IMG/VR virus record: IMGVR_UViG_3300042362_000321
Location: 1 to 38,209 of that record
DNA from: a virus
DNA: 38,209 nucleotides
Direction: 5' to 3' (one strand)
In this document: one piece after another, positions 30,992 through 38,110 of the stretch
How the letters are laid out: each line of letters starts with the position of its first letter
Position numbering within the stretch: the stretch's first letter is position 1
Notes under the pieces: model-generated
Told to the model about the DNA's origin: nothing
Databases searched by the model: none
What the model saw: only the letters and a program-made list of their open reading frames with translations
Program-made: the position numbers and the translations under genes

Positions 30992-31314
30992 GGTTCAATG
31001 TCCTTCCGTTGGCTTGCGAGGTAGAGCTCATGGCCCTTGGTGATAAGGTAGACCACGCTGCCTCGGGGCACCTGGCAGGCTGTTGCTACATCGTTCAGCG
31101 ACAGCCCGCGGTCCCGCAGGTCGTAGGCCTTGCGAGCCAGGTCGGGTGTGTGCCTCTGCTCGATGACTTCGGGTTCATCCTGCATCACCGGGTCGGGCGT
31201 GCCGTCCTCCTTAAACGCCATGCCTTTGGGATACGATAGCCAGCCACGCTGCACGCCTATCTTCACAAGATACGGTGCCTCTGATAATAGTTTCGTTGTG
31301 TTTGTTACTGTCAT
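30988..31314 (-). CDS. Helix-turn-helix protein (108 aa)
   Basis: ATG 31314 shares ATGA with the upstream stop, and the stop overlaps the glycosyltransferase start the same way. The C-terminal half (TPDLARKAYDLRDRGLSLND, VATACQVPRGSVVYLITKGH) is a clear helix-turn-helix of the homeodomain/resolvase kind, with RGLSLNDVA as first helix and VPRGSVVYLI as recognition helix. The N-terminal half (APYLVKIGVQRGWLSYPKGM) is shorter and not recognised. It could be a transcription regulator or a DNA-recognition factor for the adjacent replication or packaging genes. Confidence 0.6.
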   Translation of the reverse strand: MTVTNTTKLLSEAPYLVKIGVQRGWLSYPKGMAFKEDGTPDPVMQDEPEVIEQRHTPDLARKAYDLRDRGLSLNDVATACQVPRGSVVYLITKGHELYLASQRKDIEP

Positions 31315-31718
31315 AACAGTGAGATGTCTAATGGTGTTGCGGGCAAGTGCTGCCTCCCCTTGCCGCTTTTGTCTCCTATAAGCTGAAATATGCGTTGCCT
31401 ATGTGCCTTGCCTTGGGCGCCGGGGTGGATAACGCAACCAAACCTCCCGTCTGCCTGGACAACGAGGTGATTGCGCTGCTTGTCCCCGCCTACCTCGGCA
31501 CAGGCTGGGCATTGCCCGACCATTTTCGAGCCAATTTTGCGTAGGCCTGCCACGGTCAAGCGGTGTCTAGTGTTTGGGACGGGAGGGACGGCATTTTCCA
31601 ACTCCATTCCTACCTTGAAGCACCTTATACCCACTTTTACACTCCTTGCACCGAGTTGAGAAGTGCCGTCCCCCGTCCCAAACGCTTGACAACGCTTGAC
31701 CAATCCAGTGTTTTTCAT
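31311..31718 (-). CDS. Primase-type zinc-finger protein (135 aa, start uncertain)
   Basis: The C-terminal 70 residues form a CHC2-like zinc finger: GQCPACAEVGGDK (C70, C73), DGRFGCVIHPG (C95, H98), then HRQRIFQLIG. This resembles the primase zinc-binding domain that selects template sites. It sits directly downstream of the PrimPol-helicase gene, so the finger seems to be split off as a separate subunit. The first 55 codons lie inside a large inverted repeat (31554-31701) and look unlike a conserved domain. A GTG at 31553, one base outside the repeat, would give an 80-residue finger protein. ATG 31718 is kept because of its ATGA overlap. Confidence 0.65.
   Translation of the reverse strand: MKNTGLVKRCQAFGTGDGTSQLGARSVKVGIRCFKVGMELENAVPPVPNTRHRLTVAGLRKIGSKMVGQCPACAEVGGDKQRNHLVVQADGRFGCVIHPGAQGKAHRQRIFQLIGDKSGKGRQHLPATPLDISLL
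31554..31701. repeat. 148-bp element with ~49-bp imperfect terminal inverted repeats
   Basis: The left arm (31554-31604) and the reverse complement of the right arm (31653-31701) align over about 49 positions with roughly 40 identities, including unbroken GTTTGGGACGGG and GGACGGCA blocks. One two-base gap (AG) separates arms. The right arm contains a perfect tandem 10-mer (AACGCTTGAC at 31681-31690 and 31691-31700), degenerate in the left arm. The loop is about 48 bases. As RNA or single-stranded DNA it should form a strong hairpin. It fills the space between the helicase stop (31715) and an in-frame GTG (31553). Confidence 0.85.
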
Positions 31719-33685
31719 GCGGTCAAGGTTACTTTCATATAGCCTCGGGACTGTTGTTGCTGACCGTCGCTACGGTGGATGTGGTTCGACGGGATCGCCT
31801 GGTGTATCTCCAGCATCAGTTCAGCGGCACGTTTCTGGAAGCGCTTCTCCGGTTCCGGCCCCCATTCCTTGTTGTTACACATCGTCATGTAGGCACTATA
31901 CAGTTCCTCAGTAGTGATACAATCCGACGACATACTGCTGCCCCTTACATGATTAACGACAAAGTATCTAACACTGTCGCTCTCGCTCAATAGATTATCA
32001 ATCATGCCGCGCTGCCTCTCGGTAACCGGGAACGGCCTGCCGGCCTGCATGACCCGGCACAGATCCTCCGCGCCCTCCAGGAACCAGTTCAATATCCCAC
32101 TACCTTCCCGCTCAATCATCACGTCGTGATAGTTGGGGATCACCTTCTCGGGTTTGGGCTGGCTGAAGTCGAGCAGGAGCAACCTTCTCGACCACGCACC
32201 CAAGTCCCCCTGCACGTTGACCTTCAGCCGACTATTCGCAGTCACAATGACGTTCCAGTCGCCCACCACGGCCTTGGCGCCCGACTTCCCCTTAAACTCC
32301 ACGCTCAACCTGTCTCCGCCCGTCAGCGCCTTGAGCTGCTGGCTCTCCTCGCAGGACAGGAAGTCCGGCGGCACGTCGCTGCCGATCAGCAGTGTCCTGT
32401 CATGGAAGTTGGCCAATTCAAACCTACTCCCCAGGTGCGCGGTCCTCAGCTCGCTGCAGTTCTCATCACCCACCAACCGCCTCACCAACCCGGCCACCGT
32501 GCTCTTCCCGCCGCCGCCCGTGCCTGTCAGCAGCAGGATCACCTGGGGCCTGTTCCTCTGAAGCAGCGCAAGTCCGCCCCAACGCTGCAGCAGCATCTGG
32601 TCATCCTGCTCGGGCAGCGCATGATCCAGGAATGCCTGCCACATCGGGCTCTGCGCACCCTGCACGTAGCGTACCGGGGTCTGGTTCCTGCTCATCCACT
32701 CCGGGCCAAACCCGTGCATCTCATACGGCGCAGCACGCAGGTCCACCATGACATTGCTGCAGTGGACCACGCTGTCCGGCCTGGAGAACGGATTGCGCTC
32801 GACCTGCAGCCGCCCAATCAAATCCACCACCTGATCCGCGAAACTCGCCGTCAACCTCGTCAGCAGCGCCGGCAGCCTCGGGTCCTCCGTAGAGGCCACC
32901 TGGTCCAACAGAACGCGCCTGGCGGTCTCCAGGGCCTTCTGCGCCATCTCCTCGCGGCTCATGCTCATCCAGATCCCGCGGTCCCCATGATACCAGTAGT
33001 GCATCCCGGTGACCGCATCGAAGAGGAACCGCTCCTTGTGCGCCATATAGGCCGCGAAGAACGGCGCCTGCAGGTTGCCGGTGCCGCTCCTTCCGAACGT
33101 CCACGGCACGCCATGCTGCCTGATCAACTGCGCGATCTCATCCCGACTGCCTGGCGCCGGCCAGCCCTCGGGCCACCGTATCTGGCTGAACTCCAGCGCC
33201 ACCGGCGGCCTGTCCACCAGCACGCTATACTCGCACCCGCTCGGATGCAGACCCTTGACCGTGCTCAGATTCCCGGTACTCCGCCACTCGTACAGCGGCT
33301 TGCCCAGCAGCCTATCACCCACCTGCACCATCTCGGTCGTGCTCCGCTCCGCGCAGGGCCCCGGGTACTTGCCCGTGATCCGCACACCAATCTGCGCCCC
33401 GCGTTTGCCCTTCCACCGCGCACTTCCCTGCAGCACCGGGTTGACCTTCAGGAACGCCTCCAGACTGCCATCATCGTCGAAGTCAATGGCGCACAGCCCC
33501 CCAGAAAACTCCCCGAGCCTCACCGCCACGTTCCCGTGCTCCAACATCACCCGGTACACGTCCCTCTTGGTGCTCTCCATGGTCTCCTGGGTGTACTTGA
33601 CCATCGGGATCTTGGTCCCCGGGCTCTGCGGCACCAGGAACAGCGGCGTGCCCAGCCAACCCTCGATCTCTTGCGTCGTCATCAT
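31715..33685 (-). CDS. PrimPol-SF3 primase-helicase (656 aa)
   Basis: The N-terminal domain (about 1-170) has VAVRLGEFSGGLCAIDFDDD (Asp68, Asp70), the metal site of archaeo-eukaryotic-type primase-polymerases, then KGKRGAQIGVRI. The middle (about 180-350) resembles the D5 N-terminal region. The C-terminal helicase has Walker A GTGGGGKST (Lys394), a Walker B region near LLIGSDVPPDFLS and the SF3 motif with NVIVTANSRLKVN. Such fused enzymes lay down primers and unwind DNA at the origin. ATG 33685 shares ATGA with the upstream helicase gene. No zinc finger is present in this chain; one is encoded next. No DNA polymerase gene accompanies it. Confidence 0.82.
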   Translation of the reverse strand: MMTTQEIEGWLGTPLFLVPQSPGTKIPMVKYTQETMESTKRDVYRVMLEHGNVAVRLGEFSGGLCAIDFDDDGSLEAFLKVNPVLQGSARWKGKRGAQIGVRITGKYPGPCAERSTTEMVQVGDRLLGKPLYEWRSTGNLSTVKGLHPSGCEYSVLVDRPPVALEFSQIRWPEGWPAPGSRDEIAQLIRQHGVPWTFGRSGTGNLQAPFFAAYMAHKERFLFDAVTGMHYWYHGDRGIWMSMSREEMAQKALETARRVLLDQVASTEDPRLPALLTRLTASFADQVVDLIGRLQVERNPFSRPDSVVHCSNVMVDLRAAPYEMHGFGPEWMSRNQTPVRYVQGAQSPMWQAFLDHALPEQDDQMLLQRWGGLALLQRNRPQVILLLTGTGGGGKSTVAGLVRRLVGDENCSELRTAHLGSRFELANFHDRTLLIGSDVPPDFLSCEESQQLKALTGGDRLSVEFKGKSGAKAVVGDWNVIVTANSRLKVNVQGDLGAWSRRLLLLDFSQPKPEKVIPNYHDVMIEREGSGILNWFLEGAEDLCRVMQAGRPFPVTERQRGMIDNLLSESDSVRYFVVNHVRGSSMSSDCITTEELYSAYMTMCNNKEWGPEPEKRFQKRAAELMLEIHQAIPSNHIHRSDGQQQQSRGYMKVTLTA

Positions 33686-34950
33686 ACCTCTTCGCGCCTT
33701 TCAAACCGCAACGCCTCCTCGCTGATAAACCAGCCCTTCGGCCACTCGGTCAGGTAGATCCCGCCCAGCGTCCGCACCCTACTCAACGCCACGTAGGCCT
33801 GCCCGGGCTCCCGGGCCGCCCTGATATCAATCCTCGCGGCATCCAGGGTCAGTCCCTGCGCCCGGTGTATGGTCATAGCGTAGGCCAATCGGAGCGGGTA
33901 TTGTTGGACGGTCACCCCCAGCGACTCAAAGAACCATTTGCGCCGGCCCAGTGAAATCTTCTCACCGCGGGTCTCGACCACGATGTCGCTGCCCCGGAAC
34001 TCAATCACCCGGCCCACCTGCCCATTGTAGAAACCCTGCTCCGCATCATTAGCTGTGAACATAACCGCAGCCCCGGGCTTCAACTGCAGCACCCGCGGCG
34101 TGCTCATGTTCTTGGTGGCGAACTCCACGGCCTGGTCCACGCCCTTCACCTCGGCATCGAACACGGCAATCGGGCCATCAATACTGCTCAGCCGGTAGTT
34201 GTTCCACTTGTCCACCTGCACATTGTGCGTCATCAGCCGGGTGATGTGCTCCGGCGGGTTCATCCTCAGCGCACTGCGCAGCAACTGGTTATCCCGCGGC
34301 TTCATCCTGCCCACGCGGAACCCGCTCAGCATCTCGATGAAAGGCAGGTCATTCTGCCGTCGCACCTTCTCGAGTTTAATCGTCTTGAAGTCAGCCTCTT
34401 CCCAGGCCTCGCTCCTGAACGCCCAATCATAGGGCTTGCTCTGGTCGGTCCTGACCGGCGGCAACTGCAGGAAGTCCCCCAGGAAGATAACCTGTAACCC
34501 ACCGAAAGGCCGGCTGTCTTCTCTGATCCGCTTGACCCAGTAGTTCAGAAAGTCGAGGTGCCGGCCCGCCATCATGCTGATCTCATCAACTACCAGCACC
34601 TCGGTGCCCCGCACCCGCTTGCGGGCGCCATGAATCGAAGGCTGCTCCTCCAGCCGCTCGGCAGCCTGCAGGAAGTCCTCGCCATCCTGTGGCCCCAACT
34701 GCATCCCGCACCAGCGGTGCACGGTGGTCCCTCCCACATTCAGTGCGGCGATGCCTGTCGGGGCCGTGATGGCCACATCCCGGACTCCTTCCACCCTGCT
34801 GAGGAACTCCCGCAGCAGCGTGGACTTGCCTGTGCCCGCCTGCCCTGTGAGGAAGACGTTCCCAAACGATTTTGCCCAGACCATGAAGCGGTCCTCGGGC
34901 GTCGGATCGAAGTCGTCCTCGATCACATGGACAGACGGGCTCGTAATCAT
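33682..34950 (-). CDS. SF1 DNA helicase, Pif1/RecD2/Dda-like (422 aa)
   Basis: The start at ATG 34950 follows the exonuclease stop by four bases; a reading from 35124 would overlap that gene by about 170. Motif I is FLTGQAGTGKST (36-44). Motif Ia ITAPTGIAAL, motif II VLVVDEISMM (Asp122-Glu123), motif III VIFLGDFLQLPPV and motif VI AYVALSRVRTLGGIYL are all in order. PTGIAAL-NVGGTTVHRW is typical of Pif1/Dda enzymes. It should be a 5'-to-3' helicase aiding replication initiation or recombination. The C-terminus (EWPKGWFISEEALRF) follows motif VI as in Dda-like proteins. Confidence 0.87.
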   Translation of the reverse strand: MITSPSVHVIEDDFDPTPEDRFMVWAKSFGNVFLTGQAGTGKSTLLREFLSRVEGVRDVAITAPTGIAALNVGGTTVHRWCGMQLGPQDGEDFLQAAERLEEQPSIHGARKRVRGTEVLVVDEISMMAGRHLDFLNYWVKRIREDSRPFGGLQVIFLGDFLQLPPVRTDQSKPYDWAFRSEAWEEADFKTIKLEKVRRQNDLPFIEMLSGFRVGRMKPRDNQLLRSALRMNPPEHITRLMTHNVQVDKWNNYRLSSIDGPIAVFDAEVKGVDQAVEFATKNMSTPRVLQLKPGAAVMFTANDAEQGFYNGQVGRVIEFRGSDIVVETRGEKISLGRRKWFFESLGVTVQQYPLRLAYAMTIHRAQGLTLDAARIDIRAAREPGQAYVALSRVRTLGGIYLTEWPKGWFISEEALRFERREEV

Positions 34951-34954
34951 CGGA

Positions 34955-35617
34955 TCAGTAGGTCGGGATGAGGATGTCGGAGACCTTCTGGGTGAGTTCC
35001 ACGTCGCGCAGGCAATAGGCGATAGCAGCCTCGCGGTCTGTCCTGAACAGCTCATGGAAGTGCGCCCCGTTGCCGGCCTTGTCGCCCAGCCCGAGGTGCC
35101 TGGAGATCGCAGCCAAACTCCCATGCGCCCGACTGTCGCCTAGCTGCCACACCTCGCGCAGATCCACAATCAGGTCGGTCCAATACCTTCCGTTGCGCAT
35201 CCAGTAGGGCACGGTGATCCGGTGCTTCCAGGATCGCTTGAACAGGAACGGCAAATCGAACGGCTTCACATTGAACCCGATCATCTGCGGCTTGCGCTCG
35301 AAGCTATCGAGCATTGCCCAGAACTGCAGCAGTATGGCCTTCTCGCCATCCGCATCGGCGCAGAGCACCGCGGGCTGCTCGTGCTCGACACGGTATCCGA
35401 TGGCCAGCACCTGTCCGCTCAGGGCATCCAGGGCTGCGTTTCGAATGTAGTCGCTGGCGTGGTTCTCCTCGGCTGTCCTGATCTTCTCAGCGATCAGGTC
35501 CGGGTTCTTGATGTTGCCCAGCTTGACCTGGCTCGGGTCAAACGGGGGGATGACCAACTCCCCAGAAGGAAGCGGTCCAGTTTCGATGTCGAAGTAAATA
35601 CGTGGGTTTGCTGGCAT
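34955..35617 (-). CDS. DnaQ-like 3'-5' exonuclease, DEDDy type (220 aa)
   Basis: Exo I is IYFDIETGPL (Asp10, Glu12). Exo II is MIGFNVKPFDLPFLFKRS (Asp121). Exo III is YCLRDVELTQ with Tyr201 and Asp205 in the Y-x3-D spacing of the DEDDy subclass. This resembles the proofreading domain of family B DNA polymerases, but the polymerase domain is absent. It may proofread for a host polymerase, trim ends during recombination, or degrade host DNA. It lies in the replication block before the SF1 helicase and after a 96-base gap. Confidence 0.85.
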   Translation of the reverse strand: MPANPRIYFDIETGPLPSGELVIPPFDPSQVKLGNIKNPDLIAEKIRTAEENHASDYIRNAALDALSGQVLAIGYRVEHEQPAVLCADADGEKAILLQFWAMLDSFERKPQMIGFNVKPFDLPFLFKRSWKHRITVPYWMRNGRYWTDLIVDLREVWQLGDSRAHGSLAAISRHLGLGDKAGNGAHFHELFRTDREAAIAYCLRDVELTQKVSDILIPTY

Positions 35618-35713
35618 AAAAAATGTGTTGTTGATGTGCGTTTGTCAGCGGATGCGCACCCCCCGCTTGTTGTCCATGAGTCCCCGACAGCAACAGGCTG
35701 CCCGGGAAAATTG

Positions 35714-36118
35714 TCAGATAATGTGCTTACCGCAGTGCGGGCACAGCTTGGGCTGCTTGGGCCGTTTTAGGAGCACCGGCACGGCCAGCCACTCGCAGAT
35801 CTCGCCGTAGCTCTTCCATCCGAAGCCTGTGACGGCATTGGGATGCAGGTGCCCGGAGGTGTAGAGGCTCAGGGCCTCGTCCTTATCCTTCACCGCCATG
35901 CGGTCCAGGATATTGAATGTGCGCGTGGTGAAGGGCCAGCCCCACTGCGCCTGGATGTCGGCCTTGGTCTGGGCCGCCCGTGCGATCTGGCTGATGCGCT
36001 GCTTGGTCAGCCCCATGATCTGGCCGATCTCCATGATGGACTTCCCCTCGGCCTTCATCTGCATGACCTCCGGGATGAGGTGAGCCACCTTGGTGTACTT
36101 CTTCTTGGTCGGGTTCAT
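35714..36118 (-). CDS. HTH protein with C-terminal zinc-ribbon-like end (134 aa)
   Basis: The N-terminal helix pair (KVAHLIPEVMQMKAEGKSIM, EIGQIMGLTKQRISQIARAA) is a clear helix-turn-helix with recognition helix LTKQRISQIA. The middle has WPFTTRTFNILDRMAVKDKD and GFGWKSYGEICEWLAVPVLL. The end reads PKLCPHCGKHII, one half of a zinc-binding pair (C-x2-C plus H), so zinc binding would need a partner. It lies two bases after the SSB-like gene. A DNA-binding regulator or replication accessory protein is likely; the family is not recognised. Confidence 0.6.
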   Translation of the reverse strand: MNPTKKKYTKVAHLIPEVMQMKAEGKSIMEIGQIMGLTKQRISQIARAAQTKADIQAQWGWPFTTRTFNILDRMAVKDKDEALSLYTSGHLHPNAVTGFGWKSYGEICEWLAVPVLLKRPKQPKLCPHCGKHII

Positions 36119-36120
36119 GC

Positions 36121-36900
36121 TCAGTAGGGGATGTCATCCTGCTCCAGCTTCATCTGCGCTTCCTCGGCTGCCTTGAACTTTTCTTGATACCAGACCAGTG
36201 CCCCGATCAGGCGCTTGTCGTCCGCGGTCTGCTTGACCTCGGCCTTGGCCTTGGGCAGCCAGTGCTCGATGAGGCTCGTGATGCTCTCCTCGGTCAGCTC
36301 GCGGAGCTCGATGCCCTTGTGCTTCCCGACGTGGACCTTGACCTTCGACGGGTCATCCGTTGCCGGCTGCCCGCCGCCCGAGGTCTTGCGGAAGCTCGAG
36401 TCCCCCGTCGCCGGCGCTGCCTTCCCATCACCATCCTTCGCAGGCCGGTCCTGAAACCGCACCCACAGCCCGCTCGGGGTCAATGCCTCCCCGACCTTGT
36501 GGGGCATGATCAACTTGATGTTCGCGTAGGTCTTGCTGCCGTCCTCGCTCTGCTCGTGCCCGATGACAATGCTGGCCGGGCGCCCCAGAAGGCTCTCAAG
36601 ATCCAAGCTCTTGTTCTCCTGGTCGGTCAGTTTCCGCCCGAACCAGTCCTTGAGGAACTTGGTCAGCGCCGCCTTCTCATGCAGGCTGGGCACCATGGGC
36701 TTGGTGATCACCACCCAGGGCTGCACCGGGTCGCGGGTGTCGTCCGGCAGGTCGATCTCGAACACGAACTTGAACTTCTGCTTCACCCCGTATTGCGTTT
36801 CGTACTCCTTGAGGGGACTCACGTCCACGCACACCGCTCGGCCCGAGAACTCGGGGCACGGCGCGAAGTCCTTCTTACCGCCTGTTGCACTGATAATCAT
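36121..36900 (-). CDS. SSB-like protein with GKHKG domain and acidic DDIPY tip (259 aa)
   Basis: The first 135 residues are beta-rich and OB-fold-like (SGRAVCVDVSPLKEYETQYG, FKFVFEIDLP, WVVITKPM, then RPASIVIGHEQS). A Gly/Lys/Pro linker (about 150-185) follows. Then comes VHVGKHKGIELRELTEESIT (from 189), which resembles the G-K-HKG motif of DUF3820-type domains. The chain ends LEQDDIPY, close to the acidic DDIPF tip by which single-strand binding proteins recruit partners. It should coat single-stranded DNA during replication and recruit the helicases encoded next. The extra GKHKG domain is unusual in an SSB. Confidence 0.65.
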   Translation of the reverse strand: MIISATGGKKDFAPCPEFSGRAVCVDVSPLKEYETQYGVKQKFKFVFEIDLPDDTRDPVQPWVVITKPMVPSLHEKAALTKFLKDWFGRKLTDQENKSLDLESLLGRPASIVIGHEQSEDGSKTYANIKLIMPHKVGEALTPSGLWVRFQDRPAKDGDGKAAPATGDSSFRKTSGGGQPATDDPSKVKVHVGKHKGIELRELTEESITSLIEHWLPKAKAEVKQTADDKRLIGALVWYQEKFKAAEEAQMKLEQDDIPY

Positions 36901-36906
36901 ATCGTC

Positions 36907-37128
36907 TTACTTTATGTTGTTGTTGTTGTTGTGTTGAACCGAGGCCTGTTTCTCGACCTCGAAAAGTTGTTGTGCCATCCGGGCGTAGTTCGCCCAGTAG
37001 TCCGGGAAGGCATCCCGCAGCTTCTTCAGGTTGCTCGGGTCGGCGGTCATTGCCGCGGCACCCAGCTTGCTGACAAAGCTCCCGCCGTACTCGACCATGC
37101 ACCGGGCCACGTCTCGGTCGGTGATCAC
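36907..37128 (-). CDS. Hypothetical protein (73 aa) with Asn-repeat tail
   Basis: GTG 37128 shares GTGA with the upstream stop. The chain is helical (MITDRDVARCMVEYGGSFVS, then LKKLRDAFPDYWANYARMAQ) and ends with five consecutive Asn codons made from a GTT/AAC microsatellite (about 36915-36929). The pattern V-x-x-Y-G, FPDYWANYARMA resembles small phage proteins near SSB genes, but I cannot name a family. The Asn run may vary in length between strains. Confidence 0.55.
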   Translation of the reverse strand: MITDRDVARCMVEYGGSFVSKLGAAAMTADPSNLKKLRDAFPDYWANYARMAQQLFEVEKQASVQHNNNNNIK

Positions 37129-37280
37129 TTGCTGGCCTTTCCCCGCTTGCGCCGCCAGTAGCTGGCGTCATCGACCTTGTAGTCCCGGGCTGCCTTGTAG
37201 ATCGCCCCGGCCTGCTGCTTACTTATGCAGTAGACGCCGTCGCCCTGCTTGATTTTCTTGGTCACTGTGTTCTCGCTCAT
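37125..37280 (-). CDS. Small basic protein (51 aa)
   Basis: The start is placed at ATG 37280, sharing ATGA with the upstream stop; a longer reading from 37397 would overlap the whole upstream gene. The protein is basic (GDGVYCISKQQAGAIYKAAR, DYKVDDASYWRRKRGKASK). QQAGAIYKAARDYKV could be one helix and the tail is strongly positive, suggesting nucleic-acid contact. No family is recognised. Confidence 0.55.
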   Translation of the reverse strand: MSENTVTKKIKQGDGVYCISKQQAGAIYKAARDYKVDDASYWRRKRGKASK

Positions 37281-37477
37281 GCTGTTGGTTGGATAATGAA
37301 GTCGAAGTTGTTCTGCCAGGTGTCGCAAAGCCTGTTGTAGGTGTCGCCCTTGATGCGCCAGGTGCGCGGGTCCCGAGTAGTCCCGCTGTGCCGGCATTTG
37401 ATCCGCACGTCGATGTGCTGGATGGCCGTGTTCCGCAGCGGGTGATCCGACGGGAGTTCGTGGAGTTTGGTGATCAT
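37277..37477 (-). CDS. Hypothetical protein (66 aa)
   Basis: ATG 37477 shares ATGA with the upstream stop. The sequence is polar with several His, Arg and Trp (NTAIQHIDVRIKCRHSGTTR, TWRIKGDTYNRLCDTWQNNF). Two cysteines and two histidines are not in a zinc-finger spacing. I do not recognise the family. Membership in the early gene run is the only context. Confidence 0.5.
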   Translation of the reverse strand: MITKLHELPSDHPLRNTAIQHIDVRIKCRHSGTTRDPRTWRIKGDTYNRLCDTWQNNFDFIIQPTA

Positions 37478-37695
37478 GGTTTCTCGCTCAGCTCTTTGAT
37501 GATCTTGGTCCTAGCTCGCCCCTTCGCTCGCACGATGAGTTGCAGGATGCAGATTGGATTTACGGTTGAAACGTGTTGCCAGTATGGTCTGGCTGCGTCG
37601 AGTTCCCGTGCGCGTTCTAAGTCCACCACAAGCACCTCGCTGGTCATCTTGTGTTTGTAAACAAACGCGACTGACAGGTCTTTTAGGACGTTCAT
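37474..37695 (-). CDS. Hypothetical protein (73 aa)
   Basis: ATG 37695 shares ATGA with the upstream stop. Alternating strand-like and helical parts: DLSVAFVYKHKMTSEVLVVD, then ERARELDAARPYWQHV and a basic end VRAKGRARTKIIKEL. The gene is AT-richer than the genes to its left. The family is not recognised. Confidence 0.5.
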   Translation of the reverse strand: MNVLKDLSVAFVYKHKMTSEVLVVDLERARELDAARPYWQHVSTVNPICILQLIVRAKGRARTKIIKELSEKP

Positions 37696-37895
37696 TTCTT
37701 CCCCCTCTCCTCCTCCAGAATCTGAAGCATCCCGCTTGCGACCTGTCCGTCTGAGCCGTCGCGGAAGAACGCTGATGCTGCTCGGTGGATGCGGTCCTCC
37801 AACTGCTTGATACGCTCAAGAAGTTCTGTCTTGTCCCGACTCAGATCGCTGATTGCTGCGCAATATGCAACGTGTGCATCGACTATTTGGCTCAC
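37692..37895 (-). CDS. Small coiled-coil protein (67 aa)
   Basis: GTG 37895 shares GTGA with the upstream stop. The helix SDLSRDKTELLERIKQLEDR, continuing IHRAASAF, has a heptad pattern and could dimerise. The C-terminal part (GQVASGMLQILEEERGKK) is a second helix. It resembles the neighbouring IKRL/AGD proteins in general layout but lacks their signature. Unknown function. Confidence 0.5.
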   Translation of the reverse strand: MSQIVDAHVAYCAAISDLSRDKTELLERIKQLEDRIHRAASAFFRDGSDGQVASGMLQILEEERGKK

Positions 37896-38110
37896 AGCTT
37901 GGCCTCCTTAGCCCTATCCCAAGCGAAGCAGTCATCAGGATCAGCGCAATACAGTCGCATTCTGTCCCCCGCCTCCCCCAACCGCTTGATCTTAGCGTCA
38001 GCATTGTTCAGCGCCCGCTCCAAGGCACGCGCATGGTTGATAAGAACTTTTGGTTCAGGATCCATGTCATGTATAATTAGAAGCGTATCTGTTCGCAGCG
38101 TATCACTCAC
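37892..38110 (-). CDS. Small coiled-coil phage protein (72 aa), paralogue family
   Basis: Read from GTG 38110, which shares GTGA with the stop of the partial gene at the right edge; an upstream ATG (38173) would intrude into that gene. It begins MSDTLRTDTLLIIHDMDPEP, then has ARALERALNNADAKIKRLGE and AGD, and ends AWDRAKEAKL. The head, IKRL-EAGD and AKE-KL match the neighbouring gene (37-261), so the two are tandem paralogues. The C-terminal part between AGD and AWD differs (MRLYCADPDDCF). Such proteins are common in phages, function unknown. Confidence 0.7.
   Translation of the reverse strand: MSDTLRTDTLLIIHDMDPEPKVLINHARALERALNNADAKIKRLGEAGDRMRLYCADPDDCFAWDRAKEAKL

Noticed and set aside
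31554-31701. Integron attC site or attenuator terminator
   Set aside because: Outer ends do not match the attC core sequences, there is no integrase, and no T-run follows either arm.
32126-33757. 543-codon plus-strand frame
   Set aside because: It lies antisense to the clear PrimPol-helicase and SF1 helicase genes, is very rich in Arg, His, Pro and Leu, and has no domain. It is a shadow of high-GC coding sequence.
35618-35713. Ten-codon ORF and a CCCG/CAGC hairpin in the gap before the exonuclease gene
   Set aside because: Too short to support, no coupling to either neighbour, and the T-run precedes rather than follows the hairpin on the transcribed strand. Nothing else was seen in this 96-base gap.
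36907-36935. GTT microsatellite as a separate feature
   Set aside because: It simply encodes the Asn run at the end of the 73-residue protein.
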